From contig NZ_BCZE01000053.1 in assembly GCF_001598555.1 (NCBI RefSeq), positions 1-62,590 on the forward strand: a stretch of DNA of 62,590 nucleotides. The letters are read 5' to 3'. Positions 34,562 through 42,570 of this stretch are shown here, piece after piece. Each line of letters starts with the position of its first letter. The first letter of the stretch is position 1. The notes below the pieces were generated by a model that was not told the origin of the DNA, did not search any database, and saw nothing but the letters and a program-made list of their open reading frames with translations. The translations under genes were made by a program, and so were the position numbers. Source of the stretch: Novosphingobium rosa NBRC 15208. GTDB lineage: Bacteria; Pseudomonadota; Alphaproteobacteria; Sphingomonadales; Sphingomonadaceae.

Positions 34562-35227
34562 TCAGGCCAGCAGATCCTCGTAAAAAGCGCCGAAGTTGCG
34601 GGTGGGATGGCGGATCTGCATCTCCAGAATCCACAGGCCCGGCCTGGGCGCCTCGGGGAATTGCCCCAGCTTGCCGCCGTTGTGGACCGAATGCGGATAG
34701 TCGCCCACGCGATGGCCCTGAATGTCGAGGTTGATGACCCAGCCCAGCTTTTCAGCTTCGGCGCGGGCGGCTTCATACAGGGTTTCGCCCGTCACCGCGC
34801 CGCCGTTCCACAGGGTGGCCACCGTGTCGAACAGCAGTTTCACATCGCGGGCGCAGGCCTGCATCTCGGCATCGTCGCCGGTGGTGAAGGTGGCCCCGGC
34901 ATCACCCTCATGGCCGCCGAACACAGGGCCCATATCGACGAACCAGATGTCGTTCTCGCCCAGAATGGCGGTGCCTTCCGAGCGATCAGAGAAAATCTTC
35001 AGCGTGTTCTCGCCGAAGCGGATCAGCAGCGGGTGCCAGGCCAGCTCCATGCCCATGCCGGCCAGAATGTCCTTGCCCATGGCGGTGGCCTCCGCCTCGG
35101 TCATGCCGGGGCGGACCTGCGCGGCGATGGCGTGCAGCGCCTCCCAGCTTTTGGCCTGAGCCGCCTTGATCGTGGCCAGATCATAGCTGACGCCGACGGC
35201 TTCGCGGGGGGACAGGGTGGTGGACAT
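34562..35227 (-). CDS. M24-family metallopeptidase-fold protein
   Basis: 221-residue pita-bread-fold protein related to methionine aminopeptidase and Xaa-Pro peptidases. WFVDMGPVFGGHEGDAGATF carries the paired metal-binding Asp region, and GHRVGDYPHSVHNGG the His region. The last Glu ligand may be in WILEMQIRHPTRNFGAFYED. The enzyme is short, with no N-terminal creatinase domain. Substrate is unknown. It is in the same direction as the DipZ gene, 63 bases upstream of it. Confidence 0.8.
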   Translation of the reverse strand: MSTTLSPREAVGVSYDLATIKAAQAKSWEALHAIAAQVRPGMTEAEATAMGKDILAGMGMELAWHPLLIRFGENTLKIFSDRSEGTAILGENDIWFVDMGPVFGGHEGDAGATFTTGDDAEMQACARDVKLLFDTVATLWNGGAVTGETLYEAARAEAEKLGWVINLDIQGHRVGDYPHSVHNGGKLGQFPEAPRPGLWILEMQIRHPTRNFGAFYEDLLA

Positions 35228-35274
35228 GCGGCAATCTCCGAGGTGGGTGTGGCAGCGCTAACTTGCGGGCAACC

Positions 35275-36693
35275 CTAGCGCAAGGCCGCGTTGACGATGC
35301 GCGTCTGGGTGAACTCCTCCACCCCCTCGATCCCCTGATGCCGCCCCATGCCCGAGGCCCGCGCCCCGCCCAGAGGCACATCGAAGGGCAGATCGAACAC
35401 GCGGTTGACCCACACCAGCCCGGTCTCCAGCCGCGCCGCCACGGCCATGGCGCGCCCCGCATCGCCGCTCCACACCGAACCGCCCAGCGCATAATCGCCG
35501 GCATTGGCCAGAGCAATGGCATGATCCAGATCGTCATAGGCCTGCACCGGGATCAGCGGGCCGAACTGTTCTTCGCGGATCAGGCGGGCGGTTTCGGGCA
35601 GGTCGCGCACCACGGTCGGGGCGATGAAATAGCCTTCACCCGCAGGCGCACTACCCTGCCCGACGATGCGGCCCAGGGCTCCAGCTTCCGCCGCCAGATC
35701 GAGCACCTTGCGATGCTGCGCCGCATTCTGCACCGGCCCCATGGTGGAGCCCGGCGCCAGACCATCGCCCACCACCGCCTTGCGCGCCAGATCGGCCAGC
35801 GCCTCGGCCAGATCGTCGGCCTTGTTGCGGGCGGCATAGATACGCTTGACGCCAAGGCAGACCTGCCCGGCATTGGCGGTGGTGCCCGCGAAAAGATCCG
35901 CAGCGATGGCGCCCACATCGGCATCGTCCAGCACCAGAGCGGCGTCATTGCCGCCCAGCTCCAGCGTGAAGCGCTTCAAACCATCCGCCGCGCCGGCCAG
36001 CACCTTGCGACCCGTCGCCTGCGATCCGGTGAAGCTGATCTGCGCCACATCGGGGTGTGCCACCAGCAGCGGCCCCAGATCAAAGCCCCCGGAAGGCCCG
36101 GCATCCCCCAACACCTGCACCACGCCCGCCGGGAAAATCTCCGCCGCCAGCGCGCCCAGCATCAGCGTGGTGAGCGGCGTGGTCGGCGCGGGCTTGGCGA
36201 TCACCGTATTGCCCGCCAGCAGCGCCGGGGCCAGCTTCAGGATCAGCATCAGCAGCGGGTAGTTCCAAGGCACGATCGCCACCACCACACCCAGCGGAAA
36301 GCGCTGCTCCACCACCAGCTCAGCGGCGGATTGCTTGAGGATGCGCGGCTCCAGCCGCAGCCCGGCGTGATAGCGCAGCGCCGCGATGGAGCCCTCCACC
36401 TCGCCGCGTGCTTCATCCAGCAGCTTGCCCTGTTCGCGGGTGAGCATCCGGGCGAAGGGTTCGGCATGGGCCTGCAGGGCATCGGCCAGCGCGTCCAGCG
36501 TGGCGGCGCGGCGGTCCTGCGGCACCAGCGCCCAATCCCGCACGGCGCGCTTGCCTGCGGCCACGGCCTGCTCGGCCTGCAAGGCATCGGCGTGCGGGGC
36601 CTGCGCGAAGATCTGCCCGCTGGCCGGCTCGATCACCGGAAGAAGCCCCGCGCCCGCAACCAGACGCCCGTCGATCAGAAGATGGTCATGCAT
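35275..36693 (-). CDS. NAD(P)-dependent aldehyde dehydrogenase
   Basis: 472-residue ALDH-superfamily enzyme. Motifs are VVAIVPWNYPLLMLILKLAP for cofactor binding, FTGSQATGRKVL, FTLELGGNDAALVLDDADV with the general-base Glu, and NAGQVCLGVKRIYAA with the nucleophile Cys (about 276). EEQFGPLIPVQAYDD and GMGRHQGIEGVEEFTQTR close the family pattern. Length and the short GMGRHQG end resemble the family that acts on aromatic or aliphatic aldehydes; the substrate is not clear. Start 36693 gives the normal N terminus. Confidence 0.92.
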   Translation of the reverse strand: MHDHLLIDGRLVAGAGLLPVIEPASGQIFAQAPHADALQAEQAVAAGKRAVRDWALVPQDRRAATLDALADALQAHAEPFARMLTREQGKLLDEARGEVEGSIAALRYHAGLRLEPRILKQSAAELVVEQRFPLGVVVAIVPWNYPLLMLILKLAPALLAGNTVIAKPAPTTPLTTLMLGALAAEIFPAGVVQVLGDAGPSGGFDLGPLLVAHPDVAQISFTGSQATGRKVLAGAADGLKRFTLELGGNDAALVLDDADVGAIAADLFAGTTANAGQVCLGVKRIYAARNKADDLAEALADLARKAVVGDGLAPGSTMGPVQNAAQHRKVLDLAAEAGALGRIVGQGSAPAGEGYFIAPTVVRDLPETARLIREEQFGPLIPVQAYDDLDHAIALANAGDYALGGSVWSGDAGRAMAVAARLETGLVWVNRVFDLPFDVPLGGARASGMGRHQGIEGVEEFTQTRIVNAALR

Positions 36694-36840
36694 GGTCGCG
36701 CTTTACCCCGATCCATCCACCAAGGCGAGCATCGCGCGTAAATTCCGCATAATTCCGCGCAAGATCGCTGCGCGGCATGGAACAGCAAACCCCGCGCCCC
36801 GTTTCACCAGCACGGGCGATCCACGCCCGGGGAGGCCGCC

Positions 36841-37203
36841 ATGAAAAAGACTTTAGCCCTGCTCGCACTGTCCCTGTCGGTCACGGGTTTGACCGCTTGT
36901 GTCGACGATGGCTATGGTTACGGCGGCGGCGTGGCCTATGGCCCAGGCCCCTATGCCTATGATGGCTGGTACGATGGCGCCTATGGCCCGATCTATGACG
37001 GCTATTGGGGTTCCGACAATTACTTCTATTACCGCCATGGCGCGGGGGATCGCGGCTTTACCCGCGGCGATCGCGGGCACTTCATGCGCGAGGCACCGCA
37101 AGGCCGCCCCAACTTCCAGCGCTTCCAAGGCACGATGACGCCGGGGCAAGGCATGCACATGCCGCATTTCCGGGGCAATGGCGGCGGCGGGCATCACCAC
37201 TAA
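36841..37203 (+). CDS. Small Gly/Tyr-rich lipoprotein
   Basis: 120-residue exported protein. The signal KKTLALLALSLSVTGLTAC ends in a lipobox Cys (about residue 20). The mature part is very rich in Gly, Tyr and Asp (YGYGGGVAYGPGPYAYDG), then basic, and ends with GGGGHHH. Such composition suggests a disordered cell-envelope protein; I do not recognise a functional domain. A good GGGAGGCCGCC precedes ATG 36841. A strong bidirectional terminator follows. Confidence 0.8.
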   Translation: MKKTLALLALSLSVTGLTACVDDGYGYGGGVAYGPGPYAYDGWYDGAYGPIYDGYWGSDNYFYYRHGAGDRGFTRGDRGHFMREAPQGRPNFQRFQGTMTPGQGMHMPHFRGNGGGGHHH

Positions 37204-37222
37204 GCCACCGCACTCTAACACG

Positions 37223-37259
37223 AAAGGGGCCGCGCCTGATCTCGCAGGCGCGGCCCTTT
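37223..37259. terminator. Bidirectional terminator hairpin
   Basis: AAAGGGGCCGCGCCTG and CAGGCGCGGCCCTTT form a long GC-rich stem with a six-base loop between convergent genes ending at 37203 and 37266. A/T runs at both stem bases make it suitable for both directions. Confidence 0.8.
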
Positions 37260-37265
37260 GCCTGA

Positions 37266-37772
37266 TCAGCGCCGGCCCGCCAGTTGCAGCGGCGGCTGAT
37301 CGAGGCTCGCCCCCTGATCCGCCGGAGCATAAAGCACCGCCTTGAGCGGCATGCTGACCCACTGCTTGCCGATCTGCACCGACAGCCGCGCCGCCACCAG
37401 CTTTCGGCTGCCATCATAGACCGGGCCTGACACCCAGCGCAGCGTGCCTTGCGCCCGCGCGCCCTTCTCCAGCCGCAGCGGCACCATCACCGGCCCCGGA
37501 TGCATGCCCACCGGCGCCCGCCGTGCGACGGGAAGCGCCCGCCCGCGCGCATCGCGCAGCACAACTTGCGGCAGAGCGGGCAGACGGCAGGCCGCGCCCC
37601 GGTTCGCCAGCGCAAAGCCGGTTCCCGAATGCGACATGCCGTTCACATCACCATCCCGATCTTCAGGCAGCAAGCGCAATTGCCCCGCGCGGCATGGCGC
37701 AAGATCGCCTTGCGGCGGCGGCGTGGACGGCAGGCCCTGAGCAAGGATCAGAAGGGCAGGCAGCAGGGGCAT
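37266..37772 (-). CDS. Exported DUF4232-like protein
   Basis: 168-residue protein with a short, proline-ending signal-like start (MPLLPALLILAQGLPSTPPP). The body has the DUF4232 layout: CRAGQLRLLP, a DGDVNGMSHSGTGFALANRG segment, the second Cys in AACRLPALPQVVLRDARG and a C-terminal beta part. The two Cys probably form a disulfide. DUF4232 proteins are secreted beta-sandwich proteins of unknown role, often from actinobacteria, so this match is by pattern only. Confidence 0.72.
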   Translation of the reverse strand: MPLLPALLILAQGLPSTPPPQGDLAPCRAGQLRLLPEDRDGDVNGMSHSGTGFALANRGAACRLPALPQVVLRDARGRALPVARRAPVGMHPGPVMVPLRLEKGARAQGTLRWVSGPVYDGSRKLVAARLSVQIGKQWVSMPLKAVLYAPADQGASLDQPPLQLAGRR

Positions 37773-38100
37773 CGTAGCTCTCCCATGGCGGTGCGGATGT
37801 CTTAGCGGTTCCCCTTAATAGGCCGGTCATAATGTCGCGAGGATGAATGCCATTTCCGGTTAATTATTTATTCTATAAAAGTAACCATTCAACAATTTCC
37901 TATCACGAAAACTAACAAATTCAATATTGATACAAATATTACGTGAAAATCGCAAAAAAACAGGAACCCGACAGCTTATGGCCGATTTCCTTTTTGGATT
38001 GGCACATGATCTGGCGCCTTTCGCACCACCTCACGCCGCCAAGACGCGGGCCGCAAGACAGACAATTACGCCGGTCCGTTCTCAAGCGAAGGAGGATGAC
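37773..38100. promoter_or_regulatory. AT-rich promoter island
   Basis: Positions about 37857-37965 are mostly A/T (for example TTAATTATTTATTCTATAAA, AATATTGATACAAATATTAC), in sharp contrast to the GC-rich surroundings. It lies upstream of the lipoprotein/TpsB genes. AT-rich DNA of this kind often binds nucleoid proteins such as Lsr2/MucR/H-NS-like silencers and holds promoters. A clear GAAGGAGGATGAC ribosome-binding site precedes ATG 38101. Confidence 0.6.
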
Positions 38101-39252
38101 ATGATCGCACATCACAGTCGGGCGAAGGGCAGTCGGTGGATGGTTTCGACCATGGCCGCTGCGGCGGGCATGCTGCTGAGCCTGAGCGCCTGTGCCGGTG
38201 ATTCCCATCTGGCCTATGGCTCGGTCGGCACGCCGGGCGGCGCCGGGTCGGGCGGCTCGGATGGGGCGGGCGGCGGCACGGGCAGCACCGGCGGCACAGG
38301 TGGCAGCGGCAACACCGGAGGCACGGGCGGCACCGGGGGAACCGGCGGCACGCAGACCGCCGCCTCCAGCGATGTGCAGACCGTGCTGGCTCAGGCCGGG
38401 CCTGCTCTGGTGACGGCGGGCAACGCCACGCTGGGGCTGGCCAATGGCGTCGATGGAGCCACCACCACGCTGGCCAGCGCCGTGCCCATCACCGCTCCCG
38501 TCACCGGCACGGTCACGCGCGTGCTGGGCGATACGGGGCAGGTGCTGGTCGATACCGGCAATGGCAAGACGCTGCTGCTCGATGGCGTGCAGAAGGTCGT
38601 GGGCGATGTGGTGACGATCGACCTCGGCAATCAGGCGGTGACGACCTCCGCGGATGGCACGCCGGGCGCGGTGGGGCTCAGCGTGCTGTCGCCCACGCAG
38701 GCGCAGGGCACGCTGGCCAGCGTGGGCGTGCTGACCTCGGGCCAGGTGGCCACGGCCAATGTCAATGGCGTGGCCAATGTGGCGGTGGCCAATGTCACCG
38801 CGCCGGGCGGCGGGCTGTCCAACCAGCTGCTCAATGTCGCGGTGGCCGATCACGCGATTCTGGGCAGCGGCAATCCAGCCCTCATCAACGCCAATCTGCT
38901 CTCGGGCGCGGCGGGCGGCGGGCTGACGAGCGGCGGCGCGGTGTTGACGCCCGTGACCAGCCTGCTGACCAATGTGACCAATGGCGGCCTCACCAATGGC
39001 GCCACCGGCAGCACGGCGACCGGGGGTCTGCTCAAGCCGGTGACCAGTCTGGTCGGCACGGTGACGGGCGCCACCACTGCGGCCACAACGCCTGCAGCGG
39101 TGAATGCCGGCGCCACGGCCACGGCGGCCAACACCACGGCGACAGGCACGCTGACCGGCACCACCACCGGCCTGCTCAAGCCCGTCACCTCGGCGGTGAG
39201 CAACACGGTGGGCACGCTGACCAACGGTACGCTGCTGTCTTCCAAGCGTTGA
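38101..39252 (+). CDS. Gly/Thr/Ala-rich repetitive lipoprotein
   Basis: 383-residue putative surface or secreted protein. The signal ends in the lipobox LSLSACAG (Cys near 31). A Gly-Gly-Thr-Gly repeat tract (about 40-80) follows, then a long low-complexity region rich in Val, Thr, Ala, Gly and Asn with imperfect repeats such as GLLKPVTSLVGTVTG and GLLKPVTSAVSNTVGT. Only one charged cluster is left at the C terminus (SSKR). No TPS secretion domain is visible. GAAGGAGG fixes the start. It precedes a TpsB-like transporter by 82 bases and may be its client; this is inference. Confidence 0.8.
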   Translation: MIAHHSRAKGSRWMVSTMAAAAGMLLSLSACAGDSHLAYGSVGTPGGAGSGGSDGAGGGTGSTGGTGGSGNTGGTGGTGGTGGTQTAASSDVQTVLAQAGPALVTAGNATLGLANGVDGATTTLASAVPITAPVTGTVTRVLGDTGQVLVDTGNGKTLLLDGVQKVVGDVVTIDLGNQAVTTSADGTPGAVGLSVLSPTQAQGTLASVGVLTSGQVATANVNGVANVAVANVTAPGGGLSNQLLNVAVADHAILGSGNPALINANLLSGAAGGGLTSGGAVLTPVTSLLTNVTNGGLTNGATGSTATGGLLKPVTSLVGTVTGATTAATTPAAVNAGATATAANTTATGTLTGTTTGLLKPVTSAVSNTVGTLTNGTLLSSKR

Positions 39253-39265
39253 TGCCTCAGATGGA

Positions 39266-39297
39266 GGGGGAGCCGCACCCGGCTTCCCCTCCCTTCC
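39266..39297 (+). terminator. Imperfect hairpin after the repetitive lipoprotein gene
   Basis: GGGGGAGCCG and CCGGCTTCCCC form a stem with one mismatch, followed by TCCCTTCCCCGTTTTTCC. It could attenuate transcription into the transporter gene rather than end it completely. Confidence 0.4.
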
Positions 39298-39334
39298 CCG
39301 TTTTTCCGCTCCATGTTCGGGGAGACAGGCTTCC

Positions 39335-40945
39335 ATGCTCACCTTTCTGATGGCTGCTGCGCTGGCCGCCGGGCCCGTGGCCGGCACCCCGCCGCTGATC
39401 ATCGATTCCGGCCGCGCCGACCGCGTGCAAACCCCCGACCTGCCCCCGCCCATGCCTGAAAAGCCTGTCGAGCAGCGCGCCAGGGGCCTGTCTCGGGTGG
39501 ACGCCACCGGCTCGGACCAGCCGATCAAGGGCATCCGCTTTCTCGGCGATCTGGTGCCCGCCCCCGTCGCCCATGCCGCCGAGCGCTTCGTGGGCCAGCC
39601 CGCCAGACGTGACACGCTGGAGAGACTGGCGGCAGCCATGTCGGACGCCTATGGCGCCAGCGATGTGGCGCTCTACACCGTGGCCATTCCGGACCAGAAC
39701 CTGTCGGGCGGGCGGGTGCTCGTGCAGGTGGCGCAGGGCTTTATCGAGGGGATTTCCTATCCGCAGGGCTCGACCCCGCTGATCCGCGCCTATGCGCGGC
39801 ATCTGCTGGGAATGAAGCCGCTGCGCCGCTCCGCGCTGGAGCGGGAGCTGTCCCTGATGCGCGACATCGCCGGGGCCACCGTCAGCGCCGATCTGCTGCG
39901 CGGGCGGCAGCCGGGCGGGGTGATCCTGTCGCTGAAGGTGAAGCGCAAGCATCTCGACGGCTCGCTGGCCTATGACAACAGCCGCTCGCAACTGCTGGGG
40001 CAAGGGCAGTTCAACGCCACGCTTGCGGGCAACAGCCTGCTGCGCGATGGCGATGAGACCAAGCTGAATGTGATGGTGGCCCGCAACTTCCGCAGCTTTA
40101 TCTACACCGCGCTGACCCACGCCACCCCGCTGGGCCAAGACGGCCTCAAGCTGACTCTGACCGGCGCATGGCTGCAAACAAATGTGCCCGAATACAATCT
40201 GCGCGGCCATGCGGTGGTGGGCGGCGCCTCGCTCAGCTATCCGGTGATCCGGGGCTATCGCAAGAACCTGACCGTCAGCGCCGGGCTGGATGTGCTGAAC
40301 AGCGATTCCGCCCTGTTCGGCACCGTGGCTTCCAGCGACCATATCCGCACCATGCGCGTGGCGGCGGGCTATTCATGGGCGGGCAAAAAGACCGTCTGGT
40401 CGCTGGGCAGCACGGTGAGCAAGGGGCTGGCGATCCTGAGCGACCGCGGGCTGGTGGGGCAGAGCGATCCGCGTTTCACCAAGCTCAACGCCTCGGCCAG
40501 CTATGATCGCGCCTTTGGCAAGCATGTGGTGCTGCGGCTGAAGGCGCAGGGCCAGTACAGCCGCAACCAGCTGCCCGCCACCGAGCGCATCGCCTTTGGC
40601 GGCAGCGACTATGGCCGCGCCTTCGACACCGCCGCCATCACCGCCGACAGCGGGGGCACGGGCTCTGTGGAACTGGCCCTGCGGCCCAGGCTGGGCAAAA
40701 GGCTCAACGGCACCGAGATCTACGGCTTCGTCGATCACGCCAGATTGCGGATCAATGAGCGGGTCGGGGCGCCGGCGTCGAGCTGGGATCTGGGCTCGGC
40801 GGGGGGCGGGATCAGGCTGGCATGGAACGACTGGGCTGTGATCGGGGTGGAAGGCGCCAAAGCCGTGACCGATCCGTTTCATGGGGCTTTGGGGGACTGG
40901 CGGGTGAATGTGAGTTGGAAAATCAGCAGGCCGGGGAAGAAGTAG
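39335..40945 (+). CDS. ShlB/FhaC/HecB-type TpsB outer-membrane transporter
   Basis: 536-residue Omp85-superfamily protein with a short signal-like start (MLTFLMAAALAAGPVAG). A POTRA region (about 60-190) has VALYTVAIPDQNLSGGRVLV followed by VAQGFIEGISYPQG. From about 195 a 16-strand barrel pattern of alternating hydrophobic residues runs to the end (GDWRVNVSWKIS). The VRGF/Y loop signature appears as FGGSDYGRAFD. TpsB proteins export a TpsA exoprotein; no large TpsA is near, and the only candidate is the repetitive lipoprotein upstream. Confidence 0.85.
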   Translation: MLTFLMAAALAAGPVAGTPPLIIDSGRADRVQTPDLPPPMPEKPVEQRARGLSRVDATGSDQPIKGIRFLGDLVPAPVAHAAERFVGQPARRDTLERLAAAMSDAYGASDVALYTVAIPDQNLSGGRVLVQVAQGFIEGISYPQGSTPLIRAYARHLLGMKPLRRSALERELSLMRDIAGATVSADLLRGRQPGGVILSLKVKRKHLDGSLAYDNSRSQLLGQGQFNATLAGNSLLRDGDETKLNVMVARNFRSFIYTALTHATPLGQDGLKLTLTGAWLQTNVPEYNLRGHAVVGGASLSYPVIRGYRKNLTVSAGLDVLNSDSALFGTVASSDHIRTMRVAAGYSWAGKKTVWSLGSTVSKGLAILSDRGLVGQSDPRFTKLNASASYDRAFGKHVVLRLKAQGQYSRNQLPATERIAFGGSDYGRAFDTAAITADSGGTGSVELALRPRLGKRLNGTEIYGFVDHARLRINERVGAPASSWDLGSAGGGIRLAWNDWAVIGVEGAKAVTDPFHGALGDWRVNVSWKISRPGKK

Positions 40946-40954
40946 AAAGAGACA

Positions 40955-40983
40955 ATGCGAGGGGGTTACCCCCTCGCGCTCCC
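40955..40983 (+). repeat. Extragenic palindrome, family B copy 2
   Basis: ATGCGAGGGGGTTACCCCC followed by TCGCGCTCCC: GCGAGGGGGT/ACCCCCTCGC stem. It begins 9 bases after the TpsB stop, in the gene's sense orientation. Confidence 0.85.
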
Positions 40984-41083
40984 GGGTTTTGTCAGCGTGG
41001 CGCATCGGGTTCGGCCATGGAGCAACGTCGCTGCGCCGCAGGCAATCAAAGAGGTTTGCGTGAATTTGCCATCACAGCGCCAG

Positions 41084-41129
41084 CTATCGTTTCTGCCTGC
41101 GGCGCCATGAATGCGTGCCGAAACGATAG
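41084..41129. repeat. Inverted repeat with 10-bp perfect arms
   Basis: CTATCGTTTC (41084-41093) and GAAACGATAG (41120-41129) enclose 26 bases, between two opposed family-B palindromes at the convergent ends of the TpsB and potassium-channel genes. No coding sequence is seen here. Confidence 0.6.
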
Positions 41130-41153
41130 GTTGTACGCAAGGTGGACAGTCAT

Positions 41154-41182
41154 GGGAGCGCGAGGGGGTAACCCCCTCGCAT
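41154..41182 (-). repeat. Extragenic palindrome, family B copy 3
   Basis: GGGAGCGCGAGGGGGTAACC then CCCTCGCAT on the plus strand, the reverse complement of copy 2. It lies 10 bases beyond the stop of the minus-strand potassium-channel gene and is sense-oriented to it. It is identical to copy 5 over more than 30 bases. Confidence 0.85.
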
Positions 41183-41192
41183 CTTCTCCTCT

Positions 41193-41906
41193 TCAGTCCT
41201 CTTCCCGACTATGCTCCAGATGCAGCGCCACGATCCTCGCCAGCAAGGTCGCGGGGAACAGTTGCCCCATCACCGCCTCCAGATTGGCCAGGCTGCGCGC
41301 CAGCGGCAGCACGGGCACCACGTCGCCGTAGCCGGTGGTGGTCAGTGTCGAGAGGCTGAAATAGGTGAGCAGCGCGGTGCGTCCGCCTGCATCAGGAGCA
41401 AGTGGAGCGCCGCTCCCCGTTACCAGCGCGTCAGGCCAGTGCGAGAGGATCGCGGTGAACACGATGCCGAACACCGCCGCGATGTTGAGGTAGAGCAGCA
41501 CCGCCCCGCGCACGCGGTGTCCCGTCACGCGCCCGGGGCCGAAGACATGGCGCGCCACCAGCAGGGTGACGCCCATGTTGAAGGCGAAGGCGGCAACCTG
41601 GATCAGATCGTGGCGCAGAGCGGCGCTGGTGGTGGTGTCGAGGCTGATGAGAACCCGCCGCCCGATCTCCGGCCCGACGATCAGCAGCAGCAGCGCCGCG
41701 ATCAGCACTGCCTGCACCACGCGGTGCCGCGCCAGCGCGGCCACGCAGACCAGCGCATAGGCCAGATGGCACAGATCGAGCAGGATATGCAGCGAGGGAT
41801 CTTCAGTCACCAGCGGCATGGCGACGAACAACGTCACCACCTGCACCGCCAGCAGCGTGGTGAGGCTCCGGTCGATCTTGTGCGGCTGGACCTGCGCTGG
41901 CGGCAT
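41193..41906 (-). CDS. Two-transmembrane-domain potassium channel-like protein
   Basis: 237 residues from ATG 41906; ATG 41954 would add 16. The C-terminal pore region contains the potassium filter LSTLTTTGYGDVVPV between two hydrophobic segments (LYLNIAAVFGIVFTAI; EAVMGQLFPATLLARIVALH), as in Ion_trans_2 proteins. The N-terminal half has four more hydrophobic segments, so the protein has about six spans. No RCK/TrkA domain is attached. It is probably a homotetrameric potassium channel. Confidence 0.83.
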   Translation of the reverse strand: MPPAQVQPHKIDRSLTTLLAVQVVTLFVAMPLVTEDPSLHILLDLCHLAYALVCVAALARHRVVQAVLIAALLLLIVGPEIGRRVLISLDTTTSAALRHDLIQVAAFAFNMGVTLLVARHVFGPGRVTGHRVRGAVLLYLNIAAVFGIVFTAILSHWPDALVTGSGAPLAPDAGGRTALLTYFSLSTLTTTGYGDVVPVLPLARSLANLEAVMGQLFPATLLARIVALHLEHSREED

Positions 41907-42034
41907 GGTGGAAGGTTCCTCTGCTGGCAGCGGGAATGTGGCGCGCGCGGGCACAACCGGCGATGAACGGCCTGGCCCGGGCGCTGACCTTATCCGTTTT
42001 GAATCATGTCACAAAATCATTACTGACATCGCTG

Positions 42035-42469
42035 TCAGCAATGATTCTGGCGCTGGTCGAAGGCGGTGCGGGCGGCTTCCACCGCGCCCAGATGCTCCTC
42101 GGCCCAGAGCCATACCCCGCAGAAGGCCGCGCCAAGGCTCATGCCCAGCGGCGTCAGGCGGTAATCGACATGCGGCGGGATCACCGGGTGAATGGTGCGC
42201 ACCACCAGCCCGGTGCGCTCCATCTGGCGCAGGGTCTGGGTCAGCATCTTCTGGCTGATACCGGTCACCGCCTTGGCCAGTTGGGAGAAGCGCAGCGTGC
42301 CATGCTCATCGAGCGCTTCGAGAATCAACATCGTCCATTTGTCGGCCACGCGGCCGATCAGCTCATTGACCAGCGCCTCGACACGGGGGTCGATCACCGG
42401 GGGCGGCGTCTGCCCCATGATCTCGCAGGCCTTGCTGATGGTCGCTTCATCGAACGGTGGGGGCGCCAT
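42035..42469 (-). CDS. HxlR-family transcriptional regulator
   Basis: 144-residue winged-helix regulator. IGRVADKWTMLILEALDEHG is the HxlR signature, then RFSQLAKAVTGISQKMLTQT as recognition helix and a wing at RTIHPVIPPHVDYRLTPLG. It is divergent from an SDR gene, a common HxlR arrangement in which the regulator responds to reactive quinones or aldehydes. The intergenic region has an inverted repeat (42487-42519). No obvious sensory Cys in the N terminus apart from KACEIMG. Confidence 0.9.
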   Translation of the reverse strand: MAPPPFDEATISKACEIMGQTPPPVIDPRVEALVNELIGRVADKWTMLILEALDEHGTLRFSQLAKAVTGISQKMLTQTLRQMERTGLVVRTIHPVIPPHVDYRLTPLGMSLGAAFCGVWLWAEEHLGAVEAARTAFDQRQNHC

Positions 42470-42486
42470 GCCGACACTCTCTTTCA

Positions 42487-42519
42487 GGTAAGTATCAATC
42501 TTTGAGGTGCCTTCTTACC
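42487..42519. promoter_or_regulatory. Inverted repeat in the hxlR-SDR divergent region
   Basis: GGTAAG (42487-42492) and CTTACC (42514-42519) are separated by 21 bases, between divergent genes starting at 42469 and 42571. Centre spacing is about 27 bases, suitable for two dimers or a dimer on adjacent faces; a candidate HxlR operator. Confidence 0.4.
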
Positions 42520-42570
42520 ATCGGTGAGCAGCAGTTTAAATAGAGCCCATCCCTTCCAAGGAGACCTCCC

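Noticed and set aside
38101..39252. Repetitive lipoprotein as a classical TpsA hemagglutinin
   Set aside because: Too short, has a lipobox, and lacks a visible TPS secretion domain; kept only as a possible non-classical partner.
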